From Aliiroseovarius sp. F47248L (GTDB lineage: Bacteria; Pseudomonadota; Alphaproteobacteria; Rhodobacterales; Rhodobacteraceae), in NCBI RefSeq assembly GCF_023016085.1, contig NZ_JALKBF010000001.1:1550001-1614000 (forward strand): a stretch of 64,000 bases of DNA. The letters run 5' to 3'. The position numbers and the translations under genes are program-made. Positions within the stretch are counted from its first letter, which is position 1. Each line of letters starts with the position of its first letter. Positions 37,620-45,544 of this stretch are shown here, piece by piece. The notes under the pieces are model-generated. The model was not told the DNA's origin and did no database searches. It was given only the letters and a program-made list of their open reading frames with translations.

Positions 37620-38852
37620 ATGGCCAGCACCCTTCTTGGCGGCATCACGATTAACGAAATTCTTGTTGATCCTAATGGTGCGAACAATTTCGACACGGAT
37701 GGCAATGGTGTCGCACGAAGTGCGGACGAGTTTATTGAATTGGTCAATACTTCGAACAGCGCCATCGACATTTCCGGGTTGGAGCTTTGGGATCGAGGGC
37801 GTGACAACTGGTTTACCTTTCCACCCGGAACAGTCCTGGAACCAGGCGCTGTCGCGGTGGTCGTGCGAAATGTCCAAAACGGTGGCAGTTTGCCGTCTGT
37901 TACCGGCGACAACCTTGCGTTCGATGCCAACTATGGAAGCGGAGTTTTCAACAACAACGGCGACAACATCGTCGTCTATGACCCAACCAATGACGAGTTT
38001 ATTCAGGCGATCTACAACGTTGACACCGTGGACGATCCCGTCGCTGGGCCGGGCTATTCCGGATTTTCCAGCACTGCCACCCAGTCCGGGACAACCGAAG
38101 ATTTCGGAAACGATCAGGATGGGTTTTCGATCCAGCGGACTTCGGCGGGGTTCAACAACTCTTTGACCCCGACGCCGGGGGCCGACATCGTATGTTTTGC
38201 ATCCGGCACATTGTTAGAGACCCCCAAGGGCTTCACCCCGATCGCCACTTTGCGCACGGGAGACCTTGTGAACACCATGGATGATGGTTGGCAGCCCATT
38301 CGCTGGATATTCGCCCGACGTGTCACCCTGGCTGATCTACTTGCGGACCCGCATCTGTTGCCAATTGAAGTCAGCGCCAAGATTATGGGTGATGACCAGC
38401 CGTCCAAGCCGCTTTTGATCTCGCGTCAGCATCGTATTTTGATTGAAGGAAAGATCGCCCAACGCATGTTTGGCTCTGAACAGATTTTAGCCGCCGCGAA
38501 GGATCTTACCGGATGTGAAGGCATCAGGGTGCACCGCCCCAACACCAGTTTTTTCTATTACCACGTCCTGTTGGAAAAACACCAAATACTGAACGCAAAC
38601 GGAATTGCGGCGGAAAGCCTGTTTCTGGGATCAGAGGCCATGGCGATCCTGTCGAAAGATGCGCAAGAGGAACTACGCCTTCTTTTCCCTTATGACGGCC
38701 TTGAGGCACCCGCCCTGTCGCAAACGCCATCGCGGCCGTTGACCAGTGGCGCGCGTGTCAGAACTTTGGTGAAACGGCATGTTAAGAACGAGCGACAAAT
38801 GCTGGCTGCATTCCAACAACCGCTGAAACAAGAACGCCACTTGGAAGGCTGA
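37620..38852 (+). CDS. Lamin-tail domain protein with C-terminal Hint domain
   Basis: A 410-aa protein with two modules. Residues about 8-150 resemble an LTD (lamin-tail-like) beta-sandwich: INEILVDPNG, DEFIELVNTSNSAIDISGL, PGTVLEPGAVAVVV. The Hint_2 module starts at C192 (VCFASGTLLETP), with LRTGDLV, SRQH containing H271 and EKHQIL. It ends in an EELRLLFP segment also present in the RTX-Hint protein at 6-8 kb, and then a basic tail. No signal peptide or RTX repeats are seen. Cleavage before C192 would release the LTD module. Function and export route unknown. Confidence 0.82.
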   Translation: MASTLLGGITINEILVDPNGANNFDTDGNGVARSADEFIELVNTSNSAIDISGLELWDRGRDNWFTFPPGTVLEPGAVAVVVRNVQNGGSLPSVTGDNLAFDANYGSGVFNNNGDNIVVYDPTNDEFIQAIYNVDTVDDPVAGPGYSGFSSTATQSGTTEDFGNDQDGFSIQRTSAGFNNSLTPTPGADIVCFASGTLLETPKGFTPIATLRTGDLVNTMDDGWQPIRWIFARRVTLADLLADPHLLPIEVSAKIMGDDQPSKPLLISRQHRILIEGKIAQRMFGSEQILAAAKDLTGCEGIRVHRPNTSFFYYHVLLEKHQILNANGIAAESLFLGSEAMAILSKDAQEELRLLFPYDGLEAPALSQTPSRPLTSGARVRTLVKRHVKNERQMLAAFQQPLKQERHLEG

Positions 38853-38914
38853 CCAAAACGATCCGTTTCATCGCCCTGTCCTGGCGACCCTGTCCTTGCA
38901 GAAAAAAAGCGCCT

Positions 38915-38949
38915 GGTGATTCGATTTGGGATTCACAACACGAATCACC
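38915..38949 (+). promoter_or_regulatory. Inverted repeat upstream of ftsB
   Basis: GGTGATTCG (38915-38923) and CGAATCACC (38941-38949) are exact reverse complements separated by 17 nt. Spacing of about 2.5 helical turns suits a protein site, or it may form a hairpin. It lies 70 nt before the ftsB start. Confidence 0.45.
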
Positions 38950-39018
38950 TGTGCGATAGTGCCCTTGCACCGTCCGAAAAGAGACGGGCAAGAGGCAGTA
39001 CATACAGACAGGAAGCCT

Positions 39019-39321
39019 ATGGGCGCACCTCGTGCACAAGCTAGTTTTGGTGGGGCGATCTACTTCGTAGTGATCGTGGGTCTTGGCCTATACTTCACCT
39101 TTGCCAGTGTGCAGGGCGACTTTGGGCTTTTCCGTCGCGTGCAGATCGAGGCTGAGACGCAAGCGCTTGTGAAAGAGCGTGATGCGCTCTCAGCCAAGAT
39201 TGCAGCGCTGTCCAACAAGACCCACCGTTTATCCGATGACTATTTGGATCTGGATCTGCTGGACGAACAGGCCCGATCCGTTCTGGGCATGGTGCGTGGT
39301 GATGAGGTCGTTTTGCGCTGA
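39019..39321 (+). CDS. ftsB: Septum formation initiator FtsB/DivIC
   Basis: A 100-aa bitopic division protein. A membrane helix (about 12-30) is followed by a coiled coil (about 38-66, ETQALVKERDALSAKIAAL) and a short C-terminal region with LDLLDEQARSVLGMV, the part that contacts FtsQ. It works in the FtsQLB complex at the septum. The start at 39019 has ACAGGAAGCC upstream. Position directly before pdhA is a common alphaproteobacterial arrangement; the usual enolase gene upstream is replaced here by the LTD-Hint gene. Confidence 0.88.
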   Translation: MGAPRAQASFGGAIYFVVIVGLGLYFTFASVQGDFGLFRRVQIEAETQALVKERDALSAKIAALSNKTHRLSDDYLDLDLLDEQARSVLGMVRGDEVVLR

Positions 39322-39444
39322 TCGCAATTGACTACAATCGCATTGTCTGCCCGTCGTTTTACTTAATAAACAGCAATATTTAAACTAGCAAACGGTCATG
39401 CGCGTGGCGCAAGACTGCCTTCCTGTCCCAGCGTCAAGTTTTTG

Positions 39445-39492
39445 TCGACCTGAAAGCGCAATTTCTGTATAAGATAGTTTAATACTAAACTA
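39445..39492 (+). promoter_or_regulatory. pdhA promoter overlapped by a palindromic operator
   Basis: TCGACC (39445-39450), 17 nt, TATAAG (39468-39473) forms a plausible promoter. Immediately downstream is a perfect palindrome TAGTTTA-ATAC-TAAACTA (39475-39492), which would cover the transcription start. A separate exact half-site TAAACTA is at 39381-39387. This is the layout of a repressor operator for the pyruvate dehydrogenase operon. The regulator is unidentified. Confidence 0.6.
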
Positions 39493-39530
39493 CCGAAAAG
39501 CACCAGCTGACGCCAGGAGGAGGACGCCAT

Positions 39531-40559
39531 ATGGCAGCCCGGAAAAGCGCCCAGAAAAAACCCGCCAAATCAAATACATCCAAAGAAGAGCTTCTGAATC
39601 ATTATCGCGAGATGCTGCTAATCCGTCGATTCGAGGAGAAGGCAGGCCAACTTTATGGCATGGGGCTGATCGGTGGCTTCTGTCACTTGTATATCGGTCA
39701 AGAAGCGGTCGTCGTGGGGTTGGAAGCCGCGGCACAGGAAGGCGATAAGCGCCTGACCTCGTACCGCGATCACGGCCATATGTTGGCGTGCGGAATGGAC
39801 CCGAGGGGTGTGATGGCCGAACTGACAGGCCGTGAAGGCGGCTATTCGCGCGGCAAAGGCGGGTCGATGCACATGTTTTCGACCGATAAGCACTTTTATG
39901 GCGGTCACGGCATTGTGGGCGCACAGGTGCCAATTGGAACGGGTCTCGCTTTTGCGGACAAATACCTGGAAAATGGCGGCGTCACCTTCACCTATTTCGG
40001 GGATGGTGCGGCCAACCAAGGTCAGGTCTATGAAAGTTTCAACATGGCATCGCTCTGGCAGCTGCCGGTGATCTATGTGGTTGAAAACAACCAGTATGCC
40101 ATGGGCACTTCGTTGCAGCGGTCCAGTTCGACCCCCGACATCTATACGCGTGGCGAAGCCTTCGGCATTCCCGGCGAAGCGGTCGATGGTATGGACGTGC
40201 TGGCGGTGAAAGAGGCCGGTTTGCGCGCCACAGAACACTGCCGGTCGGGCAATGGACCCTATATCCTTGAGATGAAGACTTATCGGTATCGTGGCCACTC
40301 CATGTCGGACCCTGCCAAGTACCGCACCCGCGAAGAGGTTCAGAAGGTCCGCGAAGAACGCGACGCCATCGAACATGTGCGTGAGCTTTTGCTGCAAGGC
40401 AAACACGCGTCTGAAGACGAGTTGAAAGCAATTGACAAAGAGATCAAAGGCGTCGTGAACGAGGCTGCGGAATTCTCGAAAAACAGCCCGGAACCCGCTC
40501 TGGAAGAGCTGTGGACCGATATTTACGCAGATGACGCTCGGCAGGAGGCTGGAGCCTGA
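39531..40559 (+). CDS. pdhA: Pyruvate dehydrogenase E1 component, alpha subunit
   Basis: A 342-aa thiamine-diphosphate enzyme subunit that, with PdhB, decarboxylates pyruvate. The ThDP motif GDGAANQGQVYESFNMASLW...ENN is intact, and the phosphorylation-loop-like region RYRGHSMSDPAKYR is present. The N-terminus is Lys/Ala-rich. CAGGAGGAGGACGCC is a strong ribosome-binding site. The TGA overlaps the next ATG by one base, so the VOC gene that follows is coupled to it. Confidence 0.96.
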   Translation: MAARKSAQKKPAKSNTSKEELLNHYREMLLIRRFEEKAGQLYGMGLIGGFCHLYIGQEAVVVGLEAAAQEGDKRLTSYRDHGHMLACGMDPRGVMAELTGREGGYSRGKGGSMHMFSTDKHFYGGHGIVGAQVPIGTGLAFADKYLENGGVTFTYFGDGAANQGQVYESFNMASLWQLPVIYVVENNQYAMGTSLQRSSSTPDIYTRGEAFGIPGEAVDGMDVLAVKEAGLRATEHCRSGNGPYILEMKTYRYRGHSMSDPAKYRTREEVQKVREERDAIEHVRELLLQGKHASEDELKAIDKEIKGVVNEAAEFSKNSPEPALEELWTDIYADDARQEAGA

Positions 40560-40948
40560 TGCCACATTTTGAAATACACGCAAGCGATGTCGATGCGGCC
40601 AAGACGTTCTATGCCGGGCTTTTGGGGTGGGAGTTCCACCCGATGGAAGGCGGTGAAGAGGTTTCCTATCACCTGATCGAAGGTGGCGATATCGGTTTGG
40701 AAAAAGCTGTGACCGGTGGCCTGATGCAACGCATGGGCGCAGATCCCGAAAAAGGGGCACCCATTCGCGGTTGCACGATGACCTTCGAGGTCAGCGATTG
40801 TGACGAGCGTTATGCATGGGCAACATCTAACGGCGGCAGCGAAGCGTTGCCGCCCCAGGATTATCCCGGCGTCGGTCGTTGTGCATATGTAGAGGACGGA
40901 CAGGGAAATGTCGTCGGCCTCATCAAACCTTTGAATACGGAGCGCTAA
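40559..40948 (+). CDS. VOC (glyoxalase/bleomycin-resistance) family protein inside the pdh operon
   Basis: A 129-aa vicinal-oxygen-chelate protein made of two beta-alpha-beta-beta-beta units: MPHFEIHASDVDAAKTFYAGLLGWEF starts the first and GCTMTFEVSDCDERYAWATSNGG the second. The C-terminal metal-ligand positions end in DGQGNVVGLIKP. It overlaps pdhA by 1 nt and ends 3 nt before pdhB, so it is a true operon member. VOC proteins include dioxygenases, isomerases and antibiotic binders; no substrate can be given. Confidence 0.85.
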   Translation: MPHFEIHASDVDAAKTFYAGLLGWEFHPMEGGEEVSYHLIEGGDIGLEKAVTGGLMQRMGADPEKGAPIRGCTMTFEVSDCDERYAWATSNGGSEALPPQDYPGVGRCAYVEDGQGNVVGLIKPLNTER

Positions 40949-40951
40949 TCC

Positions 40952-42325
40952 ATGGCTACTGAAGTATTGATGCCCGCCCTGTCCCCCACGATGGAAGAAG
41001 GAACACTGGCGAAATGGCTTGTGAAAGAAGGCGACGAGGTCGCGTCGGGCGACATCATCGCCGAGATTGAAACCGACAAGGCCACGATGGAGTTCGAGGC
41101 CGTGGACGAAGGCATCATCGGCAAGATCCTTGTCGATGAAGGCACCGAGGGCGTGAAAGTGAACACGCCGATTGCCGTCCTGATCGAAGAAGGCGAAAGC
41201 GCCGATGACATCGCGACCCCGGCGGCAGCGCAACCTGACACCGATGCGCCCGAGGCCGCCGACACTCCGGTCGAAACCAAGGCCGCCGCCCAGCCGATCA
41301 CCCCGGTGGCGCCCCCGGAAACAGACATTCCCGAAGGCACCGAAATGCGCTCGACCACGGTACGCGAGGCGTTGCGCGACGCGATGGCCGAGGAAATGCG
41401 CTCGGACGACACCGTGTTCCTGATGGGCGAGGAGGTCGCTGAATATCAAGGGGCTTACAAGATCAGCCAAGGCCTGCTGGACGAATTCGGCGCCAAGCGC
41501 GTGATTGACACCCCGATCACTGAACACGGCTTTACAGGCCTGGCCACCGGCGCTGCGATGGGTGGTCTGAGACCGATTGTCGAGTTTATGACGTTCAACT
41601 TTGCCATGCAGGCGATTGACCACATCATCAACACCGCGGCGAAGACGCGATACATGTCCGGTGGACAGATGTCCTGCCCCATCGTGTTCCGCGGTGCCAA
41701 TGGTGCTGCAGCCCGTGTGGCCGCGCAGCACAGCCAGGATTACGCTGCATGGTATGCGCAAATCCCCGGTTTGCATGTAGCAATGCCTTATTCGGCAGCC
41801 GACGCCAAAGGGCTTTTGAAAACGGCGATCAAGAGTGACAACCCGGTCGTGTTCCTGGAAAACGAACTGCTTTACGGGCAGAGCTTCGATGTGCCGGTGA
41901 TGGATGACTATACCGTCCCCTTCGGCAAGGCGCGCATCTGGCGTGAAGGCAATGACCTAACCATCGTCAGCTTTGGCATCGGCATGAAATACGCGCTTGA
42001 GGCGGCCGATGCGCTGGCCGAGGAAGGCATTTCCGCCGAGGTCATCGACCTGCGCACGCTGCGTCCCCTCGACTATGACACGGTGATCAACTCGGTCATG
42101 AAGACCAACCGCTGCATCACGGTGGAAGAAGGCTGGCCGGTTTGTTCGATCGGCAACCACCTGTCGGCGACGATCATGGAACGCGCATTCGACTATCTTG
42201 ACGCGCCGGTGATCAACCTGACCGGCAAGGACGTGCCCATGCCCTATGCCGCCAATCTTGAAAAGCTTGCGCTGGTGACGACGAAAGAGGTCATCGACGC
42301 CGCCAAAGCCGTAACCTACCGTTAA
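40952..42325 (+). CDS. pdhB: Pyruvate dehydrogenase E1 component, beta subunit, with N-terminal lipoyl domain
   Basis: The 457-aa subunit has a biotin/lipoyl domain at 1-82 (lipoyl-lysine K43 in ETDKATMEF), an Ala/Pro-rich linker (about 83-130) and the E1-beta core from about 130 ([43 protein letters not shown]). A lipoylated E1-beta is typical of many alphaproteobacteria. The lipoyl domain is almost identical to that of pdhC. TACGGAGCG precedes the ATG. Fourth position logic: pdhA-VOC-pdhB-pdhC. Confidence 0.96.
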   Translation: MATEVLMPALSPTMEEGTLAKWLVKEGDEVASGDIIAEIETDKATMEFEAVDEGIIGKILVDEGTEGVKVNTPIAVLIEEGESADDIATPAAAQPDTDAPEAADTPVETKAAAQPITPVAPPETDIPEGTEMRSTTVREALRDAMAEEMRSDDTVFLMGEEVAEYQGAYKISQGLLDEFGAKRVIDTPITEHGFTGLATGAAMGGLRPIVEFMTFNFAMQAIDHIINTAAKTRYMSGGQMSCPIVFRGANGAAARVAAQHSQDYAAWYAQIPGLHVAMPYSAADAKGLLKTAIKSDNPVVFLENELLYGQSFDVPVMDDYTVPFGKARIWREGNDLTIVSFGIGMKYALEAADALAEEGISAEVIDLRTLRPLDYDTVINSVMKTNRCITVEEGWPVCSIGNHLSATIMERAFDYLDAPVINLTGKDVPMPYAANLEKLALVTTKEVIDAAKAVTYR

Positions 42326-42337
42326 GGAGACACTGAC

Positions 42338-43639
42338 ATGGCAACCGAAATTCTGATGCCCGCCCTGTCCCCCACGATGGAGGAAGGCACGCTGGCGAAA
42401 TGGCTGGTCAAGGAAGGTGACGAGGTCGCGTCGGGCGACCTGCTGGCCGAGATTGAAACCGACAAGGCGACGATGGAGTTCGAGGCCGTTGACGAAGGCA
42501 TCATCGGCAAAATCCTTGTCGAAGAAGGCACCGAGGGCGTGAAGGTGAACACCGCCATCGCGATCCTTGTTGAAGAAGGCGAAGAGATCGGAGTGCTGGC
42601 CGAAAGCGCGCCCGCTACGCCTGCCGCCGCCGCCGAGGCTGACGCTGCGCCGGAAGCTAAGGAAGCATCGGTTCCTGCGGCTGCAAAACCTGCCACCCCT
42701 GCCCCGCAAGCCGCTGATGGGACACGCATTTTCGCCTCCCCTCTGGCGCGGCGCATTGCGGCGGACAAAGGGTTGGACCTGGCCCAGATCAAAGGCTCAG
42801 GTCCCAAGGGGCGGATCATCAAGGCCGATGTTGAAGGCGCGACCACCGCACCGAAGGCGGCCCCGGCCGCTGCGTCAGCGCCCGCCGCTTCAGCAGCACC
42901 CTCTCCATCCGTGTCGGCGGATGCCGTGGCCGCGATGTATGAAGGCCGCGAGTTTGAAGAGGTCAAGCTGGACGGAATGCGCAAGACCATCGCCGCCCGC
43001 CTGTCCGAAGCGAAGCAGACCATTCCGCACTTCTATCTGCGGCGTGACATCAAGCTGGATGCGCTTCTGGCCTTCCGCAGCCAGTTGAACAAGCAACTGG
43101 AAAGCCGTGGCGTCAAGCTGTCGGTCAATGACTTCATCATCAAGGCGGTCGCGATCGCCCTGCAACAAGTGCCCGAGGCCAACGCCGTTTGGGCCGGAGA
43201 TCGCGTATTGCAAATGAAAGCGTCCGACGTGGCTGTTGCCGTGGCCATCGAAGGCGGTCTGTTCACGCCGGTCTTGCAGGACGCGGATCAGAAATCCCTG
43301 TCCAGCTTGTCGACCCAAATGAAAGATCTGGCCGCGCGGGCACGCGACCGCAAACTTGCTCCGCACGAATATCAGGGCGGCAGCTTCGCGATCTCGAACC
43401 TTGGCATGTTCGGCATCGACAATTTCGACGCCATCGTGAACCCGCCTCATGCGGGTATTCTGGCCGTGGGCACGGGGGTCAAGAAACCCATCGTCGGCGA
43501 AGATGGTGAGTTGATGGTCGCAACAGTGATGAGCGTGACGATGTCTGTCGATCACCGGGTCATTGACGGGGCCATAGGCGCGAACCTGTTGAAAGCGATT
43601 GTCGAGAACCTTGAAAACCCGATGACGATGCTGGCATAA
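42338..43639 (+). CDS. pdhC: Pyruvate dehydrogenase E2, dihydrolipoamide acetyltransferase
   Basis: The 433-aa core subunit transfers acetyl groups to CoA. It has one lipoyl domain (1-82, K43), a linker, a peripheral subunit-binding domain (about 130-165, IFASPLARRIAADKGLDL) and the catalytic domain (about 205-433). The active-site motif is DHRVIDGAIGA near the C-terminus. GGAGACACTGAC precedes the ATG, 12 nt after pdhB. The E3 subunit (lipoamide dehydrogenase) is not in this operon. Confidence 0.96.
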   Translation: MATEILMPALSPTMEEGTLAKWLVKEGDEVASGDLLAEIETDKATMEFEAVDEGIIGKILVEEGTEGVKVNTAIAILVEEGEEIGVLAESAPATPAAAAEADAAPEAKEASVPAAAKPATPAPQAADGTRIFASPLARRIAADKGLDLAQIKGSGPKGRIIKADVEGATTAPKAAPAAASAPAASAAPSPSVSADAVAAMYEGREFEEVKLDGMRKTIAARLSEAKQTIPHFYLRRDIKLDALLAFRSQLNKQLESRGVKLSVNDFIIKAVAIALQQVPEANAVWAGDRVLQMKASDVAVAVAIEGGLFTPVLQDADQKSLSSLSTQMKDLAARARDRKLAPHEYQGGSFAISNLGMFGIDNFDAIVNPPHAGILAVGTGVKKPIVGEDGELMVATVMSVTMSVDHRVIDGAIGANLLKAIVENLENPMTMLA

Positions 43640-43664
43640 CATTCGCAATCGCGAAATTATTGGC

Positions 43665-43706
43665 ATGGCTCAGGGCGGATTTCCCTGCCTTGAGCCATTT
43701 GCTTTT
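43665..43706 (+). terminator. Terminator of the pdh operon
   Basis: ATGGCTCA (43665-43672) pairs with TGAGCCAT (43691-43698), with more pairing possible inside, followed by TTGCTTTTT. Confidence 0.75.
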
Positions 43707-43778
43707 TCGAAACCTCAGTTTCGGAGAAACTCAATAGGTTTCAAAACCTTGCTCAACGACATTCCGCCCAATACGTAA

Positions 43779-44068
43779 AACTTTCGATCGGCTTATTCAG
43801 AGGCTGCAAAGGTATTCACCGGGATGCACCGTGCAGCCATGGGAAACGGGGCGTTGTCCACGAAAGACAAGGAATTACAGTGCGTTGCTATCGGCATTGC
43901 CAAGAACTGCAACGATTGCATCGGCTTCATATCCGCGCGGCAATCAAGGCAGGCGCTAATCGTGAAGAGGTGGCTGAAACCGTGTCGGTTGCCATCATGA
44001 TGGGTGGTGGTCCCGGCTATATGTATGGCGCACGTGCGTTGAAGGCGTTTGATCAACTGTCGCAATGA
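43779..44068 (+). pseudogene. Carboxymuconolactone decarboxylase/AhpD-family pseudogene (frameshifted)
   Basis: One frame (43800-43925) encodes EAAKVFTGMHRAAMGNGAL, STKDKEL and IAKNCNDCIGF, the CxxC redox motif of the AhpD/CMD fold. At about 43926 one base is missing, and the rest of the domain continues in another frame (43928-44068): HIRAAIKAGANREEVAETVS, AIMMGGGPGYMYGARALKAF. Joined, the parts give an uninterrupted family match. Upstream, a TAA at 43776 and no suitable start codon indicate further decay; homologous sequence may reach back to about 43731. It follows the pdh terminator. Loss of function is likely unless the shift is a sequencing error. Confidence 0.8.
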
Positions 44069-44153
44069 ACGGCGGTCCAGAAACGCAAAAGGGCGGCGCA
44101 ATCGCGTCGCCCTTCGTCATTTTCGGGTGTATCACCCGGTTCACGCGTGTCGG

Positions 44154-44222
44154 TTACCCGGCAACGGCGACAAGAAAAAGGGTCGAAAACCCAACCACTG
44201 TCGCAAACCAAATCTGTTTCAT
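44154..44222 (-). CDS. Possible 22-aa single-helix membrane peptide
   Basis: ATG at 44220-44222 with GGAGATCCGAG upstream opens a 22-codon frame, MKQIWFATVVGFSTLFLVAVAG, almost entirely hydrophobic. Size and composition fit a tiny membrane peptide, but nothing else supports expression. It lies between the pseudogene and cysE. Confidence 0.3.
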   Translation of the reverse strand: MKQIWFATVVGFSTLFLVAVAG

Positions 44223-44316
44223 CTCGGATCTCCGATCATTGTCCACGGCTCCGTATAGATGAAGTCGACTGATCAAAACATTGATTTATTGCAAATTTGC
44301 GGATTTCCGCCGATGG

Positions 44317-45120
44317 TCACTGAATCAGACGCTGATCCATGTTGATTGATGGGCAATCGCACCCTGCCTCGCCAACGATCCGGGCCGGAACGCCTGCAAC
44401 AGTCTTGTTGCTTGGCACATCTTCCAACACCACAGACCCCGCCGCGATACGCGAACAAGTGCCAACCTTGATGTTGCCCAGCACCTTCGCGCCCGCACCA
44501 ATCAGAACACCATCAGCGATCTTGGGGTGACGATCTTCATCTTCCTTGCCCGTGCCACCCAGTGTCACGGAATGCAGCATCGACACATTGTCGCCCACCA
44601 CAGCGGTTTCACCGATGACAATGGAGTGCGCGTGGTCAATCATGATCCCGCGTCCAATCCGTGCTCCGGGATGGATGTCGATCCCGTAAACCTCGGAACA
44701 GCGCATCTGGATGAAGTAAGACAGTTCTTTACGCCCTTGCGTCCAAAGATAATGCCCCAGACGATAGGCCTGCATTGCCTGAAACCCTTTGAAGTATAAA
44801 ATAGGCTGCAACATGCGGTGGCAGGCCGGATCGCGGTCCAGAACGGCGGTGATGTCGGCACGTGCCGCCTCGGCCAGTTCCGGGTTGTCGACATAGGCTT
44901 CATCCGCAATCTCGCGCAGCAGCACCATGCTCATCTCATTCGAGCTAAGCTTGGCGGCGAACCGATAAGACAAAGCTTTTTCAAGGGTGCGGTGATGCAG
45001 CACACACGCATGGATCAGACCGCCCATAAGCGGCTCATCCGCGACAGCCTGACGGGCTTCTCGGGTGATCCGATCCCAGACAGGTTCTATTTCGGTAACT
45101 GTTGCGCGCTTCTCGGCCAT
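44317..45120 (-). CDS. cysE: Serine O-acetyltransferase
   Basis: A 267-aa enzyme making O-acetylserine, the precursor of cysteine. It has the helical N-terminal SAT domain (EPVWDRITREARQAVADEP, ACVLHHRTLEKALSYRFAAKL) and a C-terminal left-handed beta-helix with GARIGRGIMIDHAHSIVIGE and the catalytic His region. The ATG at 45120 has AAGGAAAG upstream; an in-frame ATG at 45144 adds eight residues. cysE is a known flank of the GTA cluster in Rhodobacter capsulatus, and the same neighbourhood is seen here. Confidence 0.94.
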   Translation of the reverse strand: MAEKRATVTEIEPVWDRITREARQAVADEPLMGGLIHACVLHHRTLEKALSYRFAAKLSSNEMSMVLLREIADEAYVDNPELAEAARADITAVLDRDPACHRMLQPILYFKGFQAMQAYRLGHYLWTQGRKELSYFIQMRCSEVYGIDIHPGARIGRGIMIDHAHSIVIGETAVVGDNVSMLHSVTLGGTGKEDEDRHPKIADGVLIGAGAKVLGNIKVGTCSRIAAGSVVLEDVPSNKTVAGVPARIVGEAGCDCPSINMDQRLIQ

Positions 45121-45205
45121 GGTCTTTCCTTGTGTTGAAGCCATTCCCTACACCAGATAAGGTCAGAGTTCAAAATTCAAACCCGTGGTATCACGGATAA
45201 CTGAC

Positions 45206-45544
45206 ATGAATAAAACCCAAATCGCTGCCTATCGCGCACAGTTGACCAAGACGTTAGACACGCTTGATCACGGCGATGCTCTTGGTGAGTCAGGACAAAA
45301 GACCGTGGAGTTGGACCAACAGGCTGTTGGGCGGCTGAGCCGAATGGATGCGCTGCAAAATCAAGCCATGGCAAAAGCAACAGGCGCACGCCGAGCCGCC
45401 CAGCGCGAACGTATACACGCCGCGCTTGGCCGGATAGACGCGGGCGAGTTTGGATATTGCGAAGATTGCAGCGAGAAAATTCCCAAGGGACGGCTGGATC
45501 TAGACCCCTGCGTCACCAGATGCGTCAGTTACGCAAGCGGGTAA
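45206..45544 (+). CDS. DksA/TraR-family protein with degenerate C4 zinc finger
   Basis: A 112-aa protein with a predicted coiled coil followed by a DksA/TraR-type zinc finger. The first pair YCEDC is intact. Seventeen residues on, the second pair should read CxxC, but it reads RCVSY, so the fourth ligand is Tyr. An additional Cys lies in DPCVTRC and could substitute. DksA-like proteins bind RNA polymerase through the secondary channel. The ATG at 45206 is preferred over a GTG at 45185. The 3' end overlaps the last GTA gene by 20 nt on the opposite strand. Confidence 0.8.
   Translation: MNKTQIAAYRAQLTKTLDTLDHGDALGESGQKTVELDQQAVGRLSRMDALQNQAMAKATGARRAAQRERIHAALGRIDAGEFGYCEDCSEKIPKGRLDLDPCVTRCVSYASG

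Noticed and set aside
40952..42585. Duplicate lipoyl-domain DNA as an assembly error
   Set aside because: The copies differ at many third-codon positions and several amino acids, sit in two different intact genes and are expected from the pdhB/pdhC architecture.
44087..44112. AAGGGCG/CGCCCTT hairpin after the pseudogene as a definite terminator
   Set aside because: The stem is plausible but the following CGTCATTTT is a poor U-tract; it may be a relic of the decayed gene's terminator, so it was not listed as a feature.
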